From Apricaphanius iberus (Eukaryota; Chordata; Actinopteri; Cyprinodontiformes; Aphaniidae), in assembly GCA_028564705.1 (NCBI GenBank), contig JAPXFQ010000256.1, positions 2,418,001-2,482,000 of the forward strand: DNA of 64,000 nucleotides, read 5' to 3'. The notes below the pieces were generated by a model, which saw only the letters and a program-made list of their open reading frames with translations, was not told the DNA's origin and did no database searches. Position 1 is the stretch's first letter. The number at the start of each line of letters is the position of its first letter. Below are positions 1 to 10,899 of this stretch, piece after piece. The position numbers and the translations under genes are program-made.

Positions 1-570
1 TACTTTCTCTGTGAAAACGCATGTTTGACTGCATGGATTACAAGATTTTATTCTACATTCCTAAAGAACAGCAGCTGGATCAAAGAACAAAGACACCTGA
101 TGGACAGAGAAGTAGCTAAACGCTAATATGTGTTAGCCATTTATCAAGCCGCTTATGTGATCTTATAACAGCATTGTGTGGTTAATTAATTGATCTGTAG
201 CATACCAGAATGTTCAGTATACGGGTGCAAACAACACCCACAGATTTTTTATATGCTGGGCTGGAGAGATTTGCTTGCTGGACTCAGCTTTATTGGTTTT
301 GGCTCTGTCTAAAGCCTGGAGATTTAGCAACTAAAATAAGCTTTATTGACTCAGTGTTTTACAAAAAATAAATGCATAAACCAAATGTCTGAGCCCTTAA
401 TATAACAGTTTCATTGTGGTATTTGGTGCTTTTCAAATTCAATGACAGAGTACTGTTTTAAATAAAGCTCAGCACTGTTTCTCTCAGTCTGGCTGCTCTG
501 CAAGGTAGAGGAGCGGAGCAGGGGTGAGGGGAGGTGGGTACAGGAGGCGGGATTATTGAGAAAAGAGCCG
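1..570. other. No recognisable gene
   Basis: AT-rich sequence with many stops in all frames. No exon, RNA gene or clear repeat end was recognised. The stretch from about 450 to 570 is richer in G and may be the interior of the dispersed repeat whose right end lies at 718, but its left end could not be located. Confidence 0.4.
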
Positions 571-718
571 TTTTACTTCGTGGTCCAACATTAACTACAG
601 GATACAAGTAAAATTTTACGACAAATTATTACTATGTAACACCAATGGTAACATTTTATCATATATATGTCTATCCCAAAAGTTGAAAGCTGTAAAATAG
701 CAGGATATAGTCCCTTTA
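571..718 (+). repeat. Dispersed MITE-like repeat, right-end copy
   Basis: These ~148 bases match positions 9959-10097 closely. Both share the core ggtccaacattaactacagg (second copy has gtctaac), then aacaccaatggtaacatttt and atatatatgtc, and end in a tagtccct motif. In the second copy this end forms a TIR with an upstream AGGGGCTTTATCATG. The family is therefore probably a non-autonomous DNA transposon, and only the right half is clear here. No coding capacity is visible. Confidence 0.6.
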
Positions 719-1419
719 AATGCACTTTCATGTTTGATTTTTGAAATTTAGGGGAAGTCTAAGGAGAAGTTAATTTTTTTTCCACCTGGACCTTATTTTT
801 TATTTAATAATACGTTTATTTACGCACCCAGTCAAGTTTGGAGCAACTTGGAGTCCTTCACGACAAGTTAATATCCAGTCACAATGAGCATATATCCATT
901 TAAGGGGAGCAGGAGATTTGCCAACTATAATAAGGCATTATCTTCCCCAAAACTCCTTTGTTTAACAATGTTTTGTTATGAATAGTTAGTGATATTCCCC
1001 TGTGAGTTTGGATTGTATGAGTTACTAAGGTATTAGCTTCTAGAGGTTTTACTGGCTTTTAATTCAATTAATTCCAATTTACACTAACCAGTGATTTCAA
1101 TGACATCGTAGCTGTGAGCTGCTGCTGTGAGCAGCAGGATGGAATCCAGCACTGAGTCTGCAATGCAGGAAAAGGAAGGTAAGTAACAATTCTTCAGAAA
1201 ATTTCAGAACAACTAAAATTGGTAGAGCAGAGCTTGAGTTGAACTTATAACACACTAGGAAGCTGAATCATCTGACTACAGCCTCCAGGAACAGCTTTTC
1301 TTTTAAGCAGCTGGATAATGAGGCTGATTGAGAACCCCTGGAGGAGAACTGCCGGTCAAACTCTGCAGAGAGACAGAGGTAGAAGGAAAAGAACACACCC
1401 ATACACCCAGCACTTAGCC
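719..1419. other. No recognisable gene
   Basis: AT-rich, with stops in all frames. A short CTG/CAG-rich patch lies near 1110-1140. Nothing else was assigned. Confidence 0.4.
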
Positions 1420-1642
1420 ACTTATTTGTATAACAGAATTACACCACAAGGTAACTCAAGGTCCTTTACATGATTCGGTGGTACAGAAATCAAACATATG
1501 ATAAAAGCATAGAACGTAAAAACAGGCAAAAACATATGATAGTTGTTGGCATAGGATAATTCAGTGTAAGGACTTTAGAATCGGGTTCATGTGCTTTACT
1601 TTCCTAGTTCTAGTGAGGACGTGAGCAACAGCAAAGGCTGTG
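1420..1642 (-). mobile_element. L2-type LINE 3' remnant
   Basis: Read on the minus strand this is the end of an L2/CR1-type LINE. It carries the usual tail module, here acttatttgtataacagaat followed by caaggtcctttaca. Further along, at about 1570-1640, is a block reading ctttcctagttctagtgagg. The same block occurs at about 39843-39866 inside a better L2 copy (39373-40130). The fragment is heavily mutated and has no open frame, so it is an old 5'-truncated copy. Confidence 0.5.
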
Positions 1643-1797
1643 GAAAGATCACATATTATGGTAGGAGCATTGAACTCCTATCATAATATCTAGTCTTGCC
1701 TGAGAATGTATTAAATTAAATTCTTGACATTCCAAAGCTGGAGAAGAGCACTGCACAAATTCGACCCTGATATATATGAACAGCAGAGTTGGCTACC

Positions 1798-1880
1798 AGA
1801 TCAGAATCAGAATCAGAATCAGCTTTAATGGCCAAGTATGACACATACAAGTATGTAGAACACATATTAGATTAGGTATT
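1798..1880. repeat. ATCAGA-repeat plus short dispersed core
   Basis: Four tandem units of the hexamer atcaga are followed by agctttaatggccaagtatg. Fish genomes contain many such short dispersed units. A related TTCTGA repeat (the complement) is at about 35149-35166 in this window. I cannot name the family. Confidence 0.4.
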
Positions 1881-2167
1881 TATAAGCTTCAGGTGTCTCA
1901 GGCAAAAAAAAGACAAAAAACCCACTGTATTTTCCTATCATTTTATTTTACTTTTTATGTATCCTCTGTGTTAGAGCATCTAAATAAATTGTTTGTTTGG
2001 TGTTTGTGTGTTTTTGCAGACAAAGACTCATTTTCATGCACTGTCTGAGCCAAAAATGCAGATAAATTATACAGCTGTATTTTATCAACCATTCCAATCA
2101 CTACACCTTTAACATAACACTGAGGTGTCTTTCAGGGCAAAAAAATGGTTTGTAGACAAATGATACA

Positions 2168-2465
2168 TTGGTGTGTGTTGGTGTTGTTGTTTTTGTTTGG
2201 TGTTTTGTGTTTTTTTGGTTGTTTGTTGGGTTTTTTGTGGTGGTGCACTATATTGTCTTGTGCTGTCAGGTTGGTTGTAATTTAATTTGTATTGTAACTT
2301 GTTTTGTGGGTTTGGTTGGTTGGGGTTTTGTTTTGGTGTTTGGTTTTTTGTTTTTTGTTTTGTGTTTTGTTGTGGGGGGGTGGTTGTGTGGTGGGTTTTT
2401 GGTGTTTTTTTTTGTTGTTTTGGTTTGTGTGTTTGGGGGTTGGTTTTGTGTTTGGGGCTGGCAAT
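2168..2465. repeat. T/G-only low-complexity tract
   Basis: About 300 bases are built almost entirely of T and G on the plus strand, with very few A or C. Open frames of 65-134 codons on both strands here arise because T/G text makes few stops on one strand and its complement few on the other. They have low-complexity V/F/C/G or P/N/K/T composition and should not be read as genes. The tract ends just before the hAT-like element at 2488. Confidence 0.85.
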
Positions 2466-2487
2466 GGTGAATCTTGTGACTTGGAAG

Positions 2488-3024
2488 CGGGACCGGATAT
2501 AGGCATGGGGGGGGGGGGGGCAGTGCCCCCCTAAATGTTAGCAACGCAACAATCACAATTTTCTGTAAAAAGTAAAATGAGCAGAGCGCTCTCTGCTCTC
2601 TGTCCCTGCTGGTTGGTAGATGCTCAGAGAGGGTGAGGCCAGTCGCTGCACTTGCTTGTTGCTCCTCCACTTCTCACTTTTTCTCGGTCACATCAGAATA
2701 CGCAGACACACTGCCGTTAGTTGAGCTCAGCCACTGTTTGGAGTTTATTCCACTTTCTGTCACCAGAATTATTTGGTTACTCTTTCATTGTCTTTCTGTC
2801 TCTCTCTCTCTCGCTGTCTTTTGTAATTGAAAGGGAATATAAACACAATAAAATAAAAAATAAAAATACACAAAAATAAAAATGACAAATACACAAAATA
2901 ATTAAAATGACAAATACACTACAAATGACAAAATATATGAATAAGATAAAAGACAGCACACCCAGACCCGCCCGCCTGATATTCTACCTGCACCCCTAAG
3001 TGGGGATGGTTAAATCCGGCGCTG
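2488..3024. mobile_element. hAT-like non-autonomous DNA transposon
   Basis: The element is bounded by a perfect 8-bp direct repeat CTTGGAAG at 2480-2487 and 3025-3032, the length expected for hAT transposition. The ends are imperfect inverted repeats: the left begins CGGGACCGGATATAGGCAT and the right, read in reverse complement, begins CAGCGCCGGATTTAACCAT (13 of 19 match). A long G run lies just inside the left end (2507-2520). The interior (537 bp in all) has a CT-rich patch and an A-rich patch but no transposase, so it is a non-autonomous or deletion derivative. Confidence 0.75.
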
Positions 3025-3032
3025 CTTGGAAG

Positions 3033-3472
3033 GCGACGCAACAAGGTTCCTAAGTGTTCATGTCAAAGTCCTCCATGATCTGTTCCTTGCTCCTCGAGTC
3101 TCTGGATTCCAATTAGTCAGAGAGCCTGTAAGCTCTTACCTCTGATCATCGCCTTTGTCTGTGCGCCCTCCACCTTCAACCTCCAGTGTGCAGCTTCCCT
3201 GGATCCACAACATCTCAGGCTCCTAGTGTCCTCTTCATCAGTAAGCAGTTCATCTTTCAGTTACCATTCAATATCTTCAACTGGCTCTCACTCTTCCACA
3301 TACCTCTTTTCAGTGTCTCCTGTTCACTCCCTCCGTGAATGTCCTGCTGGTTACCAGGAATCTTTATTAATAAACTATTTAAATCTGCTTCTGGTTTGCA
3401 GTTGTATTTTTTTCATGTGGGTCAGAAAAGCCACAGAAAGTATGATAGAAGTATACTAAATTATGCATATAT
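3033..3472. other. Unassigned, pyrimidine-rich block
   Basis: C/T-rich, with a 77-codon open frame (3226-3459) that is serine-rich and matches no family I recognise. The 3' part (ttattaataaactatttaaa, then tttcatgtgggtcag) resembles the tail of a dispersed fish repeat. A loosely similar layout occurs at about 38080-38335, but I cannot prove homology by eye. Confidence 0.3.
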
Positions 3473-3998
3473 TTTCAACTGTGAAATTCTGGCAACCACA
3501 GCTTCATAGTATTATAATTTTTTTAATAGAATGCCATATTATGTTTCACAGTTTCACTGGAACCGTCTGTAGGAGAATATAATCAGTTAAACTGTTTATC
3601 TGTTGTTTTCACATGAATAACCATAAACAGTTTTACAACATATTTTTTAACGGTAATCTGCTGTAAGATTTATGGTTACCAAAACAGTGCAACGTTGTGT
3701 GTTCTACATTTACACTGTATTTTTCACAGTAAAATTCTAGAATCCACAGCTGCCAGTAATGTACCGTAATATGTTTGTTACGGTTTTACTGGATCCAACT
3801 GTGATCATCTTGCCGGCATGTCATATGAATTACCATAAACAGTTTTACAGTTTTTATTTTTTATTTACAGTAATCTACTGTAAAAGAAAAAAATTCTTTA
3901 CCGTAGAATTTATGCTTATCCAAATGGTATGCCGTTGTGCTTTCTACACTGACCATGTGTATTTCATGGCGAAGTTCTAAAAACCACAGCTGACATGG
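3473..3998. repeat. Tandem repeat, ~240-248-bp unit, 2+ copies
   Basis: The same module starts at 3473, 3721 and 3961: TTTTCA, then a gtgaaattct-like motif, then aaccacagc. The first two units share further landmarks in order: gtttcactgg/gttttactgg, accataaacagttttac, gtaatct-ctgtaa and a tatgg/tatgc motif. The third unit is cut off after about 38 bases. The interior is rich in CAGTAAA/TTTACTG, so single strands could fold. This is a degenerate short satellite or the interior repeat of a DNA transposon. It does not encode a protein. Confidence 0.7.
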
Positions 3999-5440
3999 TT
4001 TTTTTTTAGAGTTGTAAGGGTTCAAACTCTGGTGGGCTGTCAATATTTTAGACAAAAGAGGATTGTAAACATTTTTTCAAAAGGCATGAAAACAATAATA
4101 GGGTACCAAAGTAATGAATGTACGCATGCAATAATACAGAAGCAAAATTAAGGTCTGAAAAGTAATTAGAAAAGGTTAGTGGCAGAGGAAGATAAAGTTG
4201 GCTTCACTGGAGGTTGAATGAGGCACTGTTTTAACCTCAGCAGCATGAGGAAATGTTTTTTTTTGTTTTTTTTCAAGAAATAAAGCTGTTAATGAGGCTT
4301 TGCGTTTCAAAGCTTTAATTTTTTCATGGGGAAAAAAATCACTTTACAATTGCACACGATAAATGAGCAAGAAAAATAATTATTGGTTTGCTTTTAGTCG
4401 GTTAACTGTTAAAAATACTCAGATTTGTTATATTTTGCATTGTGTCATCAAAAGACATGCTTAAAATCAATACTTTTGGAAACAATAGAAATGCAACTGA
4501 TAATTGTTTTAATAAATCAACTAATAGCTATTTTCAAATTTTATTAGATGAATTATTCACACATAGAAAACCTCAGAATAAGCCTGCTTTTCCCTTTTTG
4601 TAATTTGTTAAGGTGCACAAAATGTGCTCACTTGAGAGGTTACTTGGGTATCAGCAGTTCACAAGTCAGTTTTTCCTAGTCAGTTCTCATGTTTTTAACC
4701 CCGAGTCAAGTCTACAACAGCTGAAATAAATATTTGTTACCACGTCTATGACATCTAGCCCACTTCTATACCAACATCTCTGCCGGTTTTACCACATGAA
4801 CGTTTGATCATTTTCTTTAAATCTGTTAACATCCATGAAAAGTTACTTGATCATTTAGTCTAACATCCAAAATTCTGTAAAAGGCTGCTTAATATTATTT
4901 TGAACATTGATCAAATTAATTTATTTCCCTTTAAAACTAGAAGTAGGCACAAAAAAGCTCTAAGAAAATACATAGATATTAAAACCTGTTAATGTGGAAT
5001 TTCTAAATGAAACAAACAAAATCCTTTTTTTAACCTTTAGAAAACACCTGTTTTTGAGCTGGAGAATTTTGGATAAAATTTGGAAATAATTTGATAAATC
5101 CGCATTGAAAACTTTTGTTCTAAATTTTAAGTGGTACGGATGTTAAGAATTAAGTTTTAAATTATACTACTACTACCGATACTACTAAATAAATGAGCAG
5201 GGCACACTGTTTTAAGTGAATAAAACATGGCTGAACTACTAAATGAACACAAAGGAAATGCTTTTATTGTATTATTTTCTTACAGAAGTATCCTCTTAAT
5301 GTTGCAGCTACCTTAACAGCAAGATTTAAATTTTGTTTCCTAAATAATATAAAAAAAATTAAAGACCCATTCCATAACTTTTGCCCCATAAAACGTTTGT
5401 TTTCATAACTTTTATGTGACACAACACTATTTTTGATGTT
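3999..5440. other. No recognisable gene
   Basis: Very AT-rich with stops in every frame. Nothing recognised apart from short homopolymer runs. Confidence 0.4.
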
Positions 5441-5926
5441 CGTTTTCTGAGCTGTCAATACATGGGAGAGCCCAGTGGTGTGTTCGGGCTTTTTTCTCAG
5501 GGGTGGCACAGGAGGGTCATTTAGTTCTGCTGGGGTGGCACCCGTACATCAAGGATCCACAGTAAAATAAGAAATATACTGTATGTCCCGCGCCTTCTTT
5601 CTGATAAATAAAAGGTAGCTGTTCAGTATCAAACACTTCCCTCTTACATAACCCTTAAGATCAAGTTTTTACCAATTTATTAAACAGCTACAGTGGATTA
5701 GCATATTCCGACCTCAGCACACAGGCACGATTGTTCATCAAATAGGCTACCTTTCATTTTTAAATACAAAACAGAAACATTACATTTTCCCAGTCATTGC
5801 GATGTTTAGAGAAGCTGTGAAGCTTATATACAACTGCCAATGAATCTGTGCTTATGTAGTTTATGTAAATGTTCTTTTTCTTGCTTGTGTCCAAGATGTC
5901 CATGCAGAGAAATCCACACTGGGTAT

Positions 5927-6065
5927 GATTATGTGATACAGTGCCGGGGAAACTGTTTTGATTGTTTACCAACTGACACACTGTTAGATTGACGTTTTGT
6001 TGTTTGGCTGGTGAGCTTGTAAAACCATCAGTACACTTGTTCAGAAGCGCTCCATAGAGATTTCC
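5927..6065. repeat. Diverged direct repeat, copy 1
   Basis: This copy matches 6314-6545. Shared landmarks in order are atgtgatacagtgc, gtttaccaactgacac, ttagctggcgagctt (here tggctggtgagctt), gtaaaacc/ataaaatt, acacttgttc and gcgctccata. In copy 2 an extra ~100 bases sit between the first and second landmark. The surrounding region (5440-6830) may be one larger old transposable element, but no ends were found. Confidence 0.55.
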
Positions 6066-6313
6066 ATATCCACTTCTGCTGTCAACTTGGTCTTGCTAAT
6101 AGAAGCAGCCCCCCTGTGCAATGCAAAGAATATAAAATTGCAGTATAATTGTTTGTTTATGCATTTTGGTTCACCGTAGAGTTTCAACACATTTTGTAGT
6201 GAGTTAGCACTGCGTTAAGGTGTGCATTATTCAGTTAAAGAGATGTTTTTAGACTTGAATAAGTGCAAACACATTAACAGAAGTAGCTCTGTAGCTCTTC
6301 ACATTATTTGGTC

Positions 6314-6545
6314 ATGATGATGTGATATAGTGCTGTGTTGTGCCTGGATATTTATCCCCATGAGAAATTGTATCCCCTGATCCAGAGCGCACACTCACTC
6401 ACTAAAGCGGGGCCTGCTTTCCTCCGCTGTTTGATGGTTTACCAACTGACACGCGATTAGTTAGAAGTTATATTGTTTTAGCTGGCGAGCTTATAAAATT
6501 GTCACGACACTTGTTCGTATGCGCTCCATATTTGGTTTTATGCCA
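6314..6545. repeat. Diverged direct repeat, copy 2
   Basis: Second copy of the unit at 5927-6065, about 480 bases downstream in the same orientation. The strongest match is gtttaccaactgacac followed by gcgagctt, cacttgttcg and gcgctccata. No coding frame runs through both copies. Confidence 0.55.
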
Positions 6546-7084
6546 GTGACATTATGCCGCAAGCCATGAGAGGGCGACAGAGGGCAAATATCTGTAAAGT
6601 TACAGATTGTGTCTTTAAAACAGCATTCTTTTGGAGAGACATTCATATGGTTATTGTTATGAAACAGCATCCAACTTTGATTGTTTTGATTGTTAAAAAC
6701 CACCCTATAGCATCCTATAATACACCAACGTAACTGGCTAATAATCAAATTTATCCTTTCACAGTTAAAAATCTGCCTCGGCTGCGGTCTGTAGCTCACA
6801 TACTGGCTTTACTAAAATATACTAAAAACGTATTTTTTACGTTAAAATGTTTTTACTTAAAAACATTAGCTGTGACCTTCCTCTAACCACTTTCTGTCAA
6901 GAACAGATTTATGGCATACACATATGATAGTTGTCCTTTTAAATACCACTTCAGCATCGGATCCTTAAAGCTTCTCCGGAGTTACTACTGGCTTCTTGGC
7001 ACATTCATGGAATAATTACCCATCCTGTTTAAACAGCTATGTGGAAAAGGGCTGTCTTTTTTTACAATACACTTTCAGTATTTT

Positions 7085-7500
7085 CAGTAATCAGGGGAGC
7101 ACCTCATGCTCATGCTGTGGGTGCTGAGGGTGTGTGTGTTCCTTCATATCATCAGCACCCACACCTTGGGGGGGCGTTGGCAAAAGGGCCTTTATGTGTG
7201 CAGTTTGCATGTTCTCCCCGTGCTCCCTTGAGTAGCTAATGTGAGCTACTCCCACAAAAACATGCACCAGTCCTGGGCTGTATACAGCCTCCTCCTGGCT
7301 GACCAGGTAGCCTGAGGGGTTGGGGAGGATCTGCTGGGTTGTCCAGCTGGGGAAACCCTGCCCCTTCAGGTGAAAAGAAGGGCCTGCTCACCCCTCAGGC
7401 AAGAAGGAGGCTTGAGCTCAGTGCAGGGCCCTCCTGGGGTTAGCAGAGGGAGAGCAATGCCGAGGACTGGAATTAGGTAGTGACACTGGATGATAAATAA
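7085..7500. repeat. GC-richer block, possible dispersed repeat
   Basis: This block is clearly richer in GC than its surroundings. It contains gcagtttgcatgttctcccc, a module I associate with a common fish dispersed repeat. Flanking material and boundaries were not resolved. The 66-codon frame at 7039-7239 does not resemble a known protein. Confidence 0.3.
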
Positions 7501-8631
7501 TGGGTAAAAAAAACCATGGAATGAAAAAAATATTTAAAAAAAGTATTTTCAGTCATAAATATTTTTAGAGGTTTATTAGCTTAGTAATAAACCTTAGTAA
7601 ATTGGTTTCTAAATTCCTCCAAAACTGTATGCTGGCTTCTGTTGGTCAACATGATGCAGTTTGTTCACTAATGTTCAATACAACAGCTGGATTTAAACCA
7701 GTATTGAATTAAACACATGGAGTCTAGTCAGTGGAATTTATTCAGGGTGTGAGAGTGACATGGGCTGAAGACATAAGCATGCTACAGTGTTCAGATTTCA
7801 GTTTTGTTTTTGGTAGATATAATATTTATAAGGCAATGTAGCAAATACATGTCTATCGAAATTTACAGAGAATATTATCTGCTCTTACTGAGCATGCATG
7901 CAAGGAAAACAGTTATCATCAGGGAATTGAATCAAGTGTATATATGTTTTTTTATGTGTGTATTGGTTGGAGGAAAGAGGTTTAAAGAAGAAAGGGAGGG
8001 AAAGATGCCAGTGGAGGTGGAAGAAGTCAAAGAGATATAGTTTCCATGAATCCCCAACATTTTAAATAATGCACAATGAACTATGTCTCACAGATGTTGT
8101 TTTCATTCATTTTTAACCGGTTCAGTTACGCAGCACTGGTTCAGATTTCTTTATCTCCCTCTGTGTTGGGAATGTGTGTTTAAGCTTATGGGTGTGGATA
8201 TGCACAGATGTCGGAGTGTGTATTAAACAAGATAACGTCACCTTTTAGAGGAGTTCGCATAGAAAAGAAAGGTTAATGGCTTGCTGCTAATTGCTTTTGG
8301 ATTGCTGGTGGTAAAGTTTTAACAGTCACACCAAAAAGATGATTTTGAATTGTTTGTAGCTCACTCAGAAACAAACTGCTAAACATTTAGAAGAATTTCA
8401 AAACTAAAGTCAGCTGAGCAAATATACAGCAAAATAAGCATCTATAATACAAACAATTATTCACCAACATTTGAATAGCAGCTTAGTGAAAAAAGTGTCT
8501 GGCAGACTCATTAAACCATCACAGTTATTGTCAATGTTTATGGAGGATGAGTCCCATGAAGAATTTCCTAATGCCTCAATTCATTTAAGTGGTAGAGCTA
8601 CTGCTGTCATATAACACAATCCTTTAAGTGA
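7501..8631. other. No recognisable gene
   Basis: AT-rich. A 78-codon frame (7804-8040) ends in a short E/K-rich stretch caused by purine-rich DNA and has no recognisable domain. Confidence 0.4.
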
Positions 8632-8977
8632 GGTACAGAAAACCATCACTGCTTCCCACAAGACGTATAGACCAGAGTGCTGTTGCTTCATCTCACCTCA
8701 TTGTACGCGGATTATATTTCTCACCACAAAATGTACCCTAGTCCTAAACACTGTGGTAGGTTTTGTGTAAAGAAAGAACCATAAACCAAGCACAAGTCCA
8801 TTAGTGTGTTTTATTGTATCACTTTTCTTAGCAATAGTATGCCGCTACAATACGCTTTTAGGTTTAACCCCATCTGCCCAGTGAAAGTCCAGCTGGCAGT
8901 GGAAATGCTTTCCTGAATGCACCAGACCATACAACATAATATAGACCTGGACCTACCTGCACCGTACCACTCAGTAA
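8632..8977. mobile_element. Left-truncated copy of the 36.2-kb TIR element
   Basis: This stretch aligns with 36395-36722. Shared blocks include ccatcactgctt, tcatctcacctcatt, ggttttgtgtaaa, agtccagctggcagtggaaa (gagtccagcttgaggtggaaa in the other copy) and cctgaatgcacc. The right end, in reverse complement, reads gagtggtacggtgcaggtag and matches the TIR of the other copy. The left end is missing. Confidence 0.6.
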
Positions 8978-9138
8978 AAACGAGGCAAAAGTCACCTCTC
9001 TATGTCATGGGGTTCTTCAAAACCTTTTGTTAGTCCATCATTATTACCAGACCACTAATGCATTTTTCACATATGACAGTCAGTTTTATTTACACTGGCT
9101 CCAGGTGGAGCCACACTTTAGAAATAAAATATTTTTGG

Positions 9139-9754
9139 TATCGTAATATCCAGTCTATAAAGTGCTACTTTTTTCTTACACTTTGAACCCTGCGGCATAT
9201 TCAACGGTGCGGCTTATTTATGGAATTTTACAGCTAATAGCCACTAGAGGACCTGCTCAAGCTATTGATTGTACAGGTTACGTTCTTCACCTTTAAGGGA
9301 TACTTGCCTTTAAGAGACGACCTCCAGAAGAAAATGCTGGATATTGGAGAAGAGTGAGAGAGGCAGTTTGTGTGAATCATGAAAGGAAAACTGGAATAGA
9401 CAGACATTACGACAGTGAGACAGTTTGCGAAAATCAAGTTTTCACGCACAAACCCCCATTATGGAAAACTGACAAAGAAATAGATATGGTGCCGCTTTTA
9501 AAATCAAGGCAGACAATCTGGCTTTTAAATAAATAAATAAAGCGGATTCACATACCCTTGGCATCAATGAATCAATGCTGAGACGCTGGAGACGCCAGGG
9601 TGAAGAACTGTCTCAATGCAATAAGACAAAAAACCTATCAGGGGTAATAAAATCAAATAGACTGAATTTGAAATCTTTCTTGAAGATTGGCTGAACACAC
9701 ATGAAGAAGACTGTTTATAATTAGGTGTGCCTTATAGTCCGGAAATTACAGTAG
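9139..9754 (+). mobile_element. pogo/Tigger-like DNA transposon remnant inserted in the L2
   Basis: The ends are inverted repeats beginning with TA: the left reads TATCGTAATATCCAG and the right, in reverse complement, TACTGTAATTTCCGG. Positions 9563-9620 translate in one frame as LGINESMLRRWRRQGEELSQ. This is the recognition helix region of the CENP-B/pogo-type helix-turn-helix found at the start of Tigger-like transposases. A little further on comes KSFLKIG and a stop. No DDE catalytic region is present, so it cannot mobilise itself. The flanking L2 reading frame resumes directly after the right end. Confidence 0.7.
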
Positions 9755-9794
9755 TTTATAAATCACTCAATGACTTATCACCACAATACATTAA

Positions 9795-10096
9795 AGGGGC
9801 TTTATCATGGAAAATCAGGATTTTGTTGTTTTCAACCATCTGGTAATGCAATTTCTCATAAAAAAAAAACACCAGAGTGGTTATTGGCTTAATTCACGCA
9901 TGTCTGATCAATCCTCCCTGAATTCTGCCCCTCCCACTCCTAGTGAAATCACTAGTTTTGCTTCGTGGTCTAACATTAACTACAGGATACAAGTTAAATT
10001 TTAGCACAAATTAATACTGTATAACACCAATGGTAACATTTTAGCATATATATGTCCCAAAAGTTGTAAGCTGTAAGATAGCATGATACAGTCCCT
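9795..10096. mobile_element. Small MITE inserted in the L2
   Basis: A 302-bp element with TIRs: AGGGGCTTTATCATG on the left and, in reverse complement, AGGGACTGTATCATG on the right (13 of 15 match). It separates two parts of an L2 coding frame. Its right half is repeated at 571-718. No TSD was clear and the superfamily is unknown. The 65-codon frame inside (9807-10004) is not a known protein. Confidence 0.65.
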
Positions 10097-10899
10097 ATAT
10101 CAATAGTCCATATAACAACTTTCCAGACCAGTCAGGTTTTCTGTTTCAAGTCTACTTTGCATCCCCAGAATCAGAACTAAACTTGTAGAAGCACCGTTCA
10201 GTTTTTATGCTCCACTAATATCGAACAAACTTCCAGAAAACTGCAAAACTCCTGAAACACTGATTTCTCCAGGTTAAAAATGATTTTGTTCAGAGGTTCC
10301 TTTGATCATTAATCACTGGAACATTGTCGAATTAAAACATTGTCGAATTAAAATTTTAAGCAGACCTCTTTTTGTATTTGTTGCTCAAATTTGCTGTACA
10401 AATAAACTTGACCAACGTGACATTTCTTTCAAGCCCTACCAGCCAATGTACAAACTTGCTTCATGCCTTGCTCTACAGTAGTTTTCCTGTTTTAAATGTT
10501 CACAAGACAGAGATCGCAGCTCCTGCTGAACTGCATTCTAAACTCAACCAGGTTTGTCGTTACCGTTTGTTCAGATGCTGTGTTCAGTGTTCAAAATCTA
10601 AAAGCGATATATGATAAAGCTTTAGGGTTTGTATGAAATAAATCAATTTCTTTCCTGCTGCTTTGTTGTATGTTGTTTTTTTTCCTGTACAAAGACATTA
10701 AATTATCCATGCATTTGGGGCATCATGCTTTATCATTGTAATACCCTATTTACCTGTGTGGAGACATCATTCCTTTCATGGCTTCAAGCCTCACAGAATG
10801 CACCAGCTCATCTCCAGACAAAATATATTTAAAAAAAACTCATATGGTACTAATCATATATGGTTTATAGTGGCTCGCAGCAAAATTTAAATTAGTTTT

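Larger units (their letters stand above)
9060..10415 (+). mobile_element. L2-type LINE C-terminus and tail, split by two insertions
   Basis: Three collinear pieces belong to one L2/CR1-type LINE. Piece 1 (9060-9138) translates as LHWLQVEPHFRNKIFLV. Piece 2 (9755-9794) gives VYKSLNDLSPQYIK. Piece 3 (10097-10415) gives RPVRFSVSSLLCIPRIRT and then APLISNKLPENCKTPETLIS, followed by a tail with gtacaaataaacttgacc. These are the characteristic final ~100 residues of the L2 polyprotein after the reverse transcriptase domain. The frame is still largely readable, but the catalytic domain is absent. A pogo-like element separates pieces 1 and 2, and a small MITE separates pieces 2 and 3. Confidence 0.75.

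Noticed and set aside
2168..2670. Overlapping open frames of 65-134 codons on both strands
   Set aside because: They follow from T/G-only DNA, have low-complexity composition and cross the transposon boundary.
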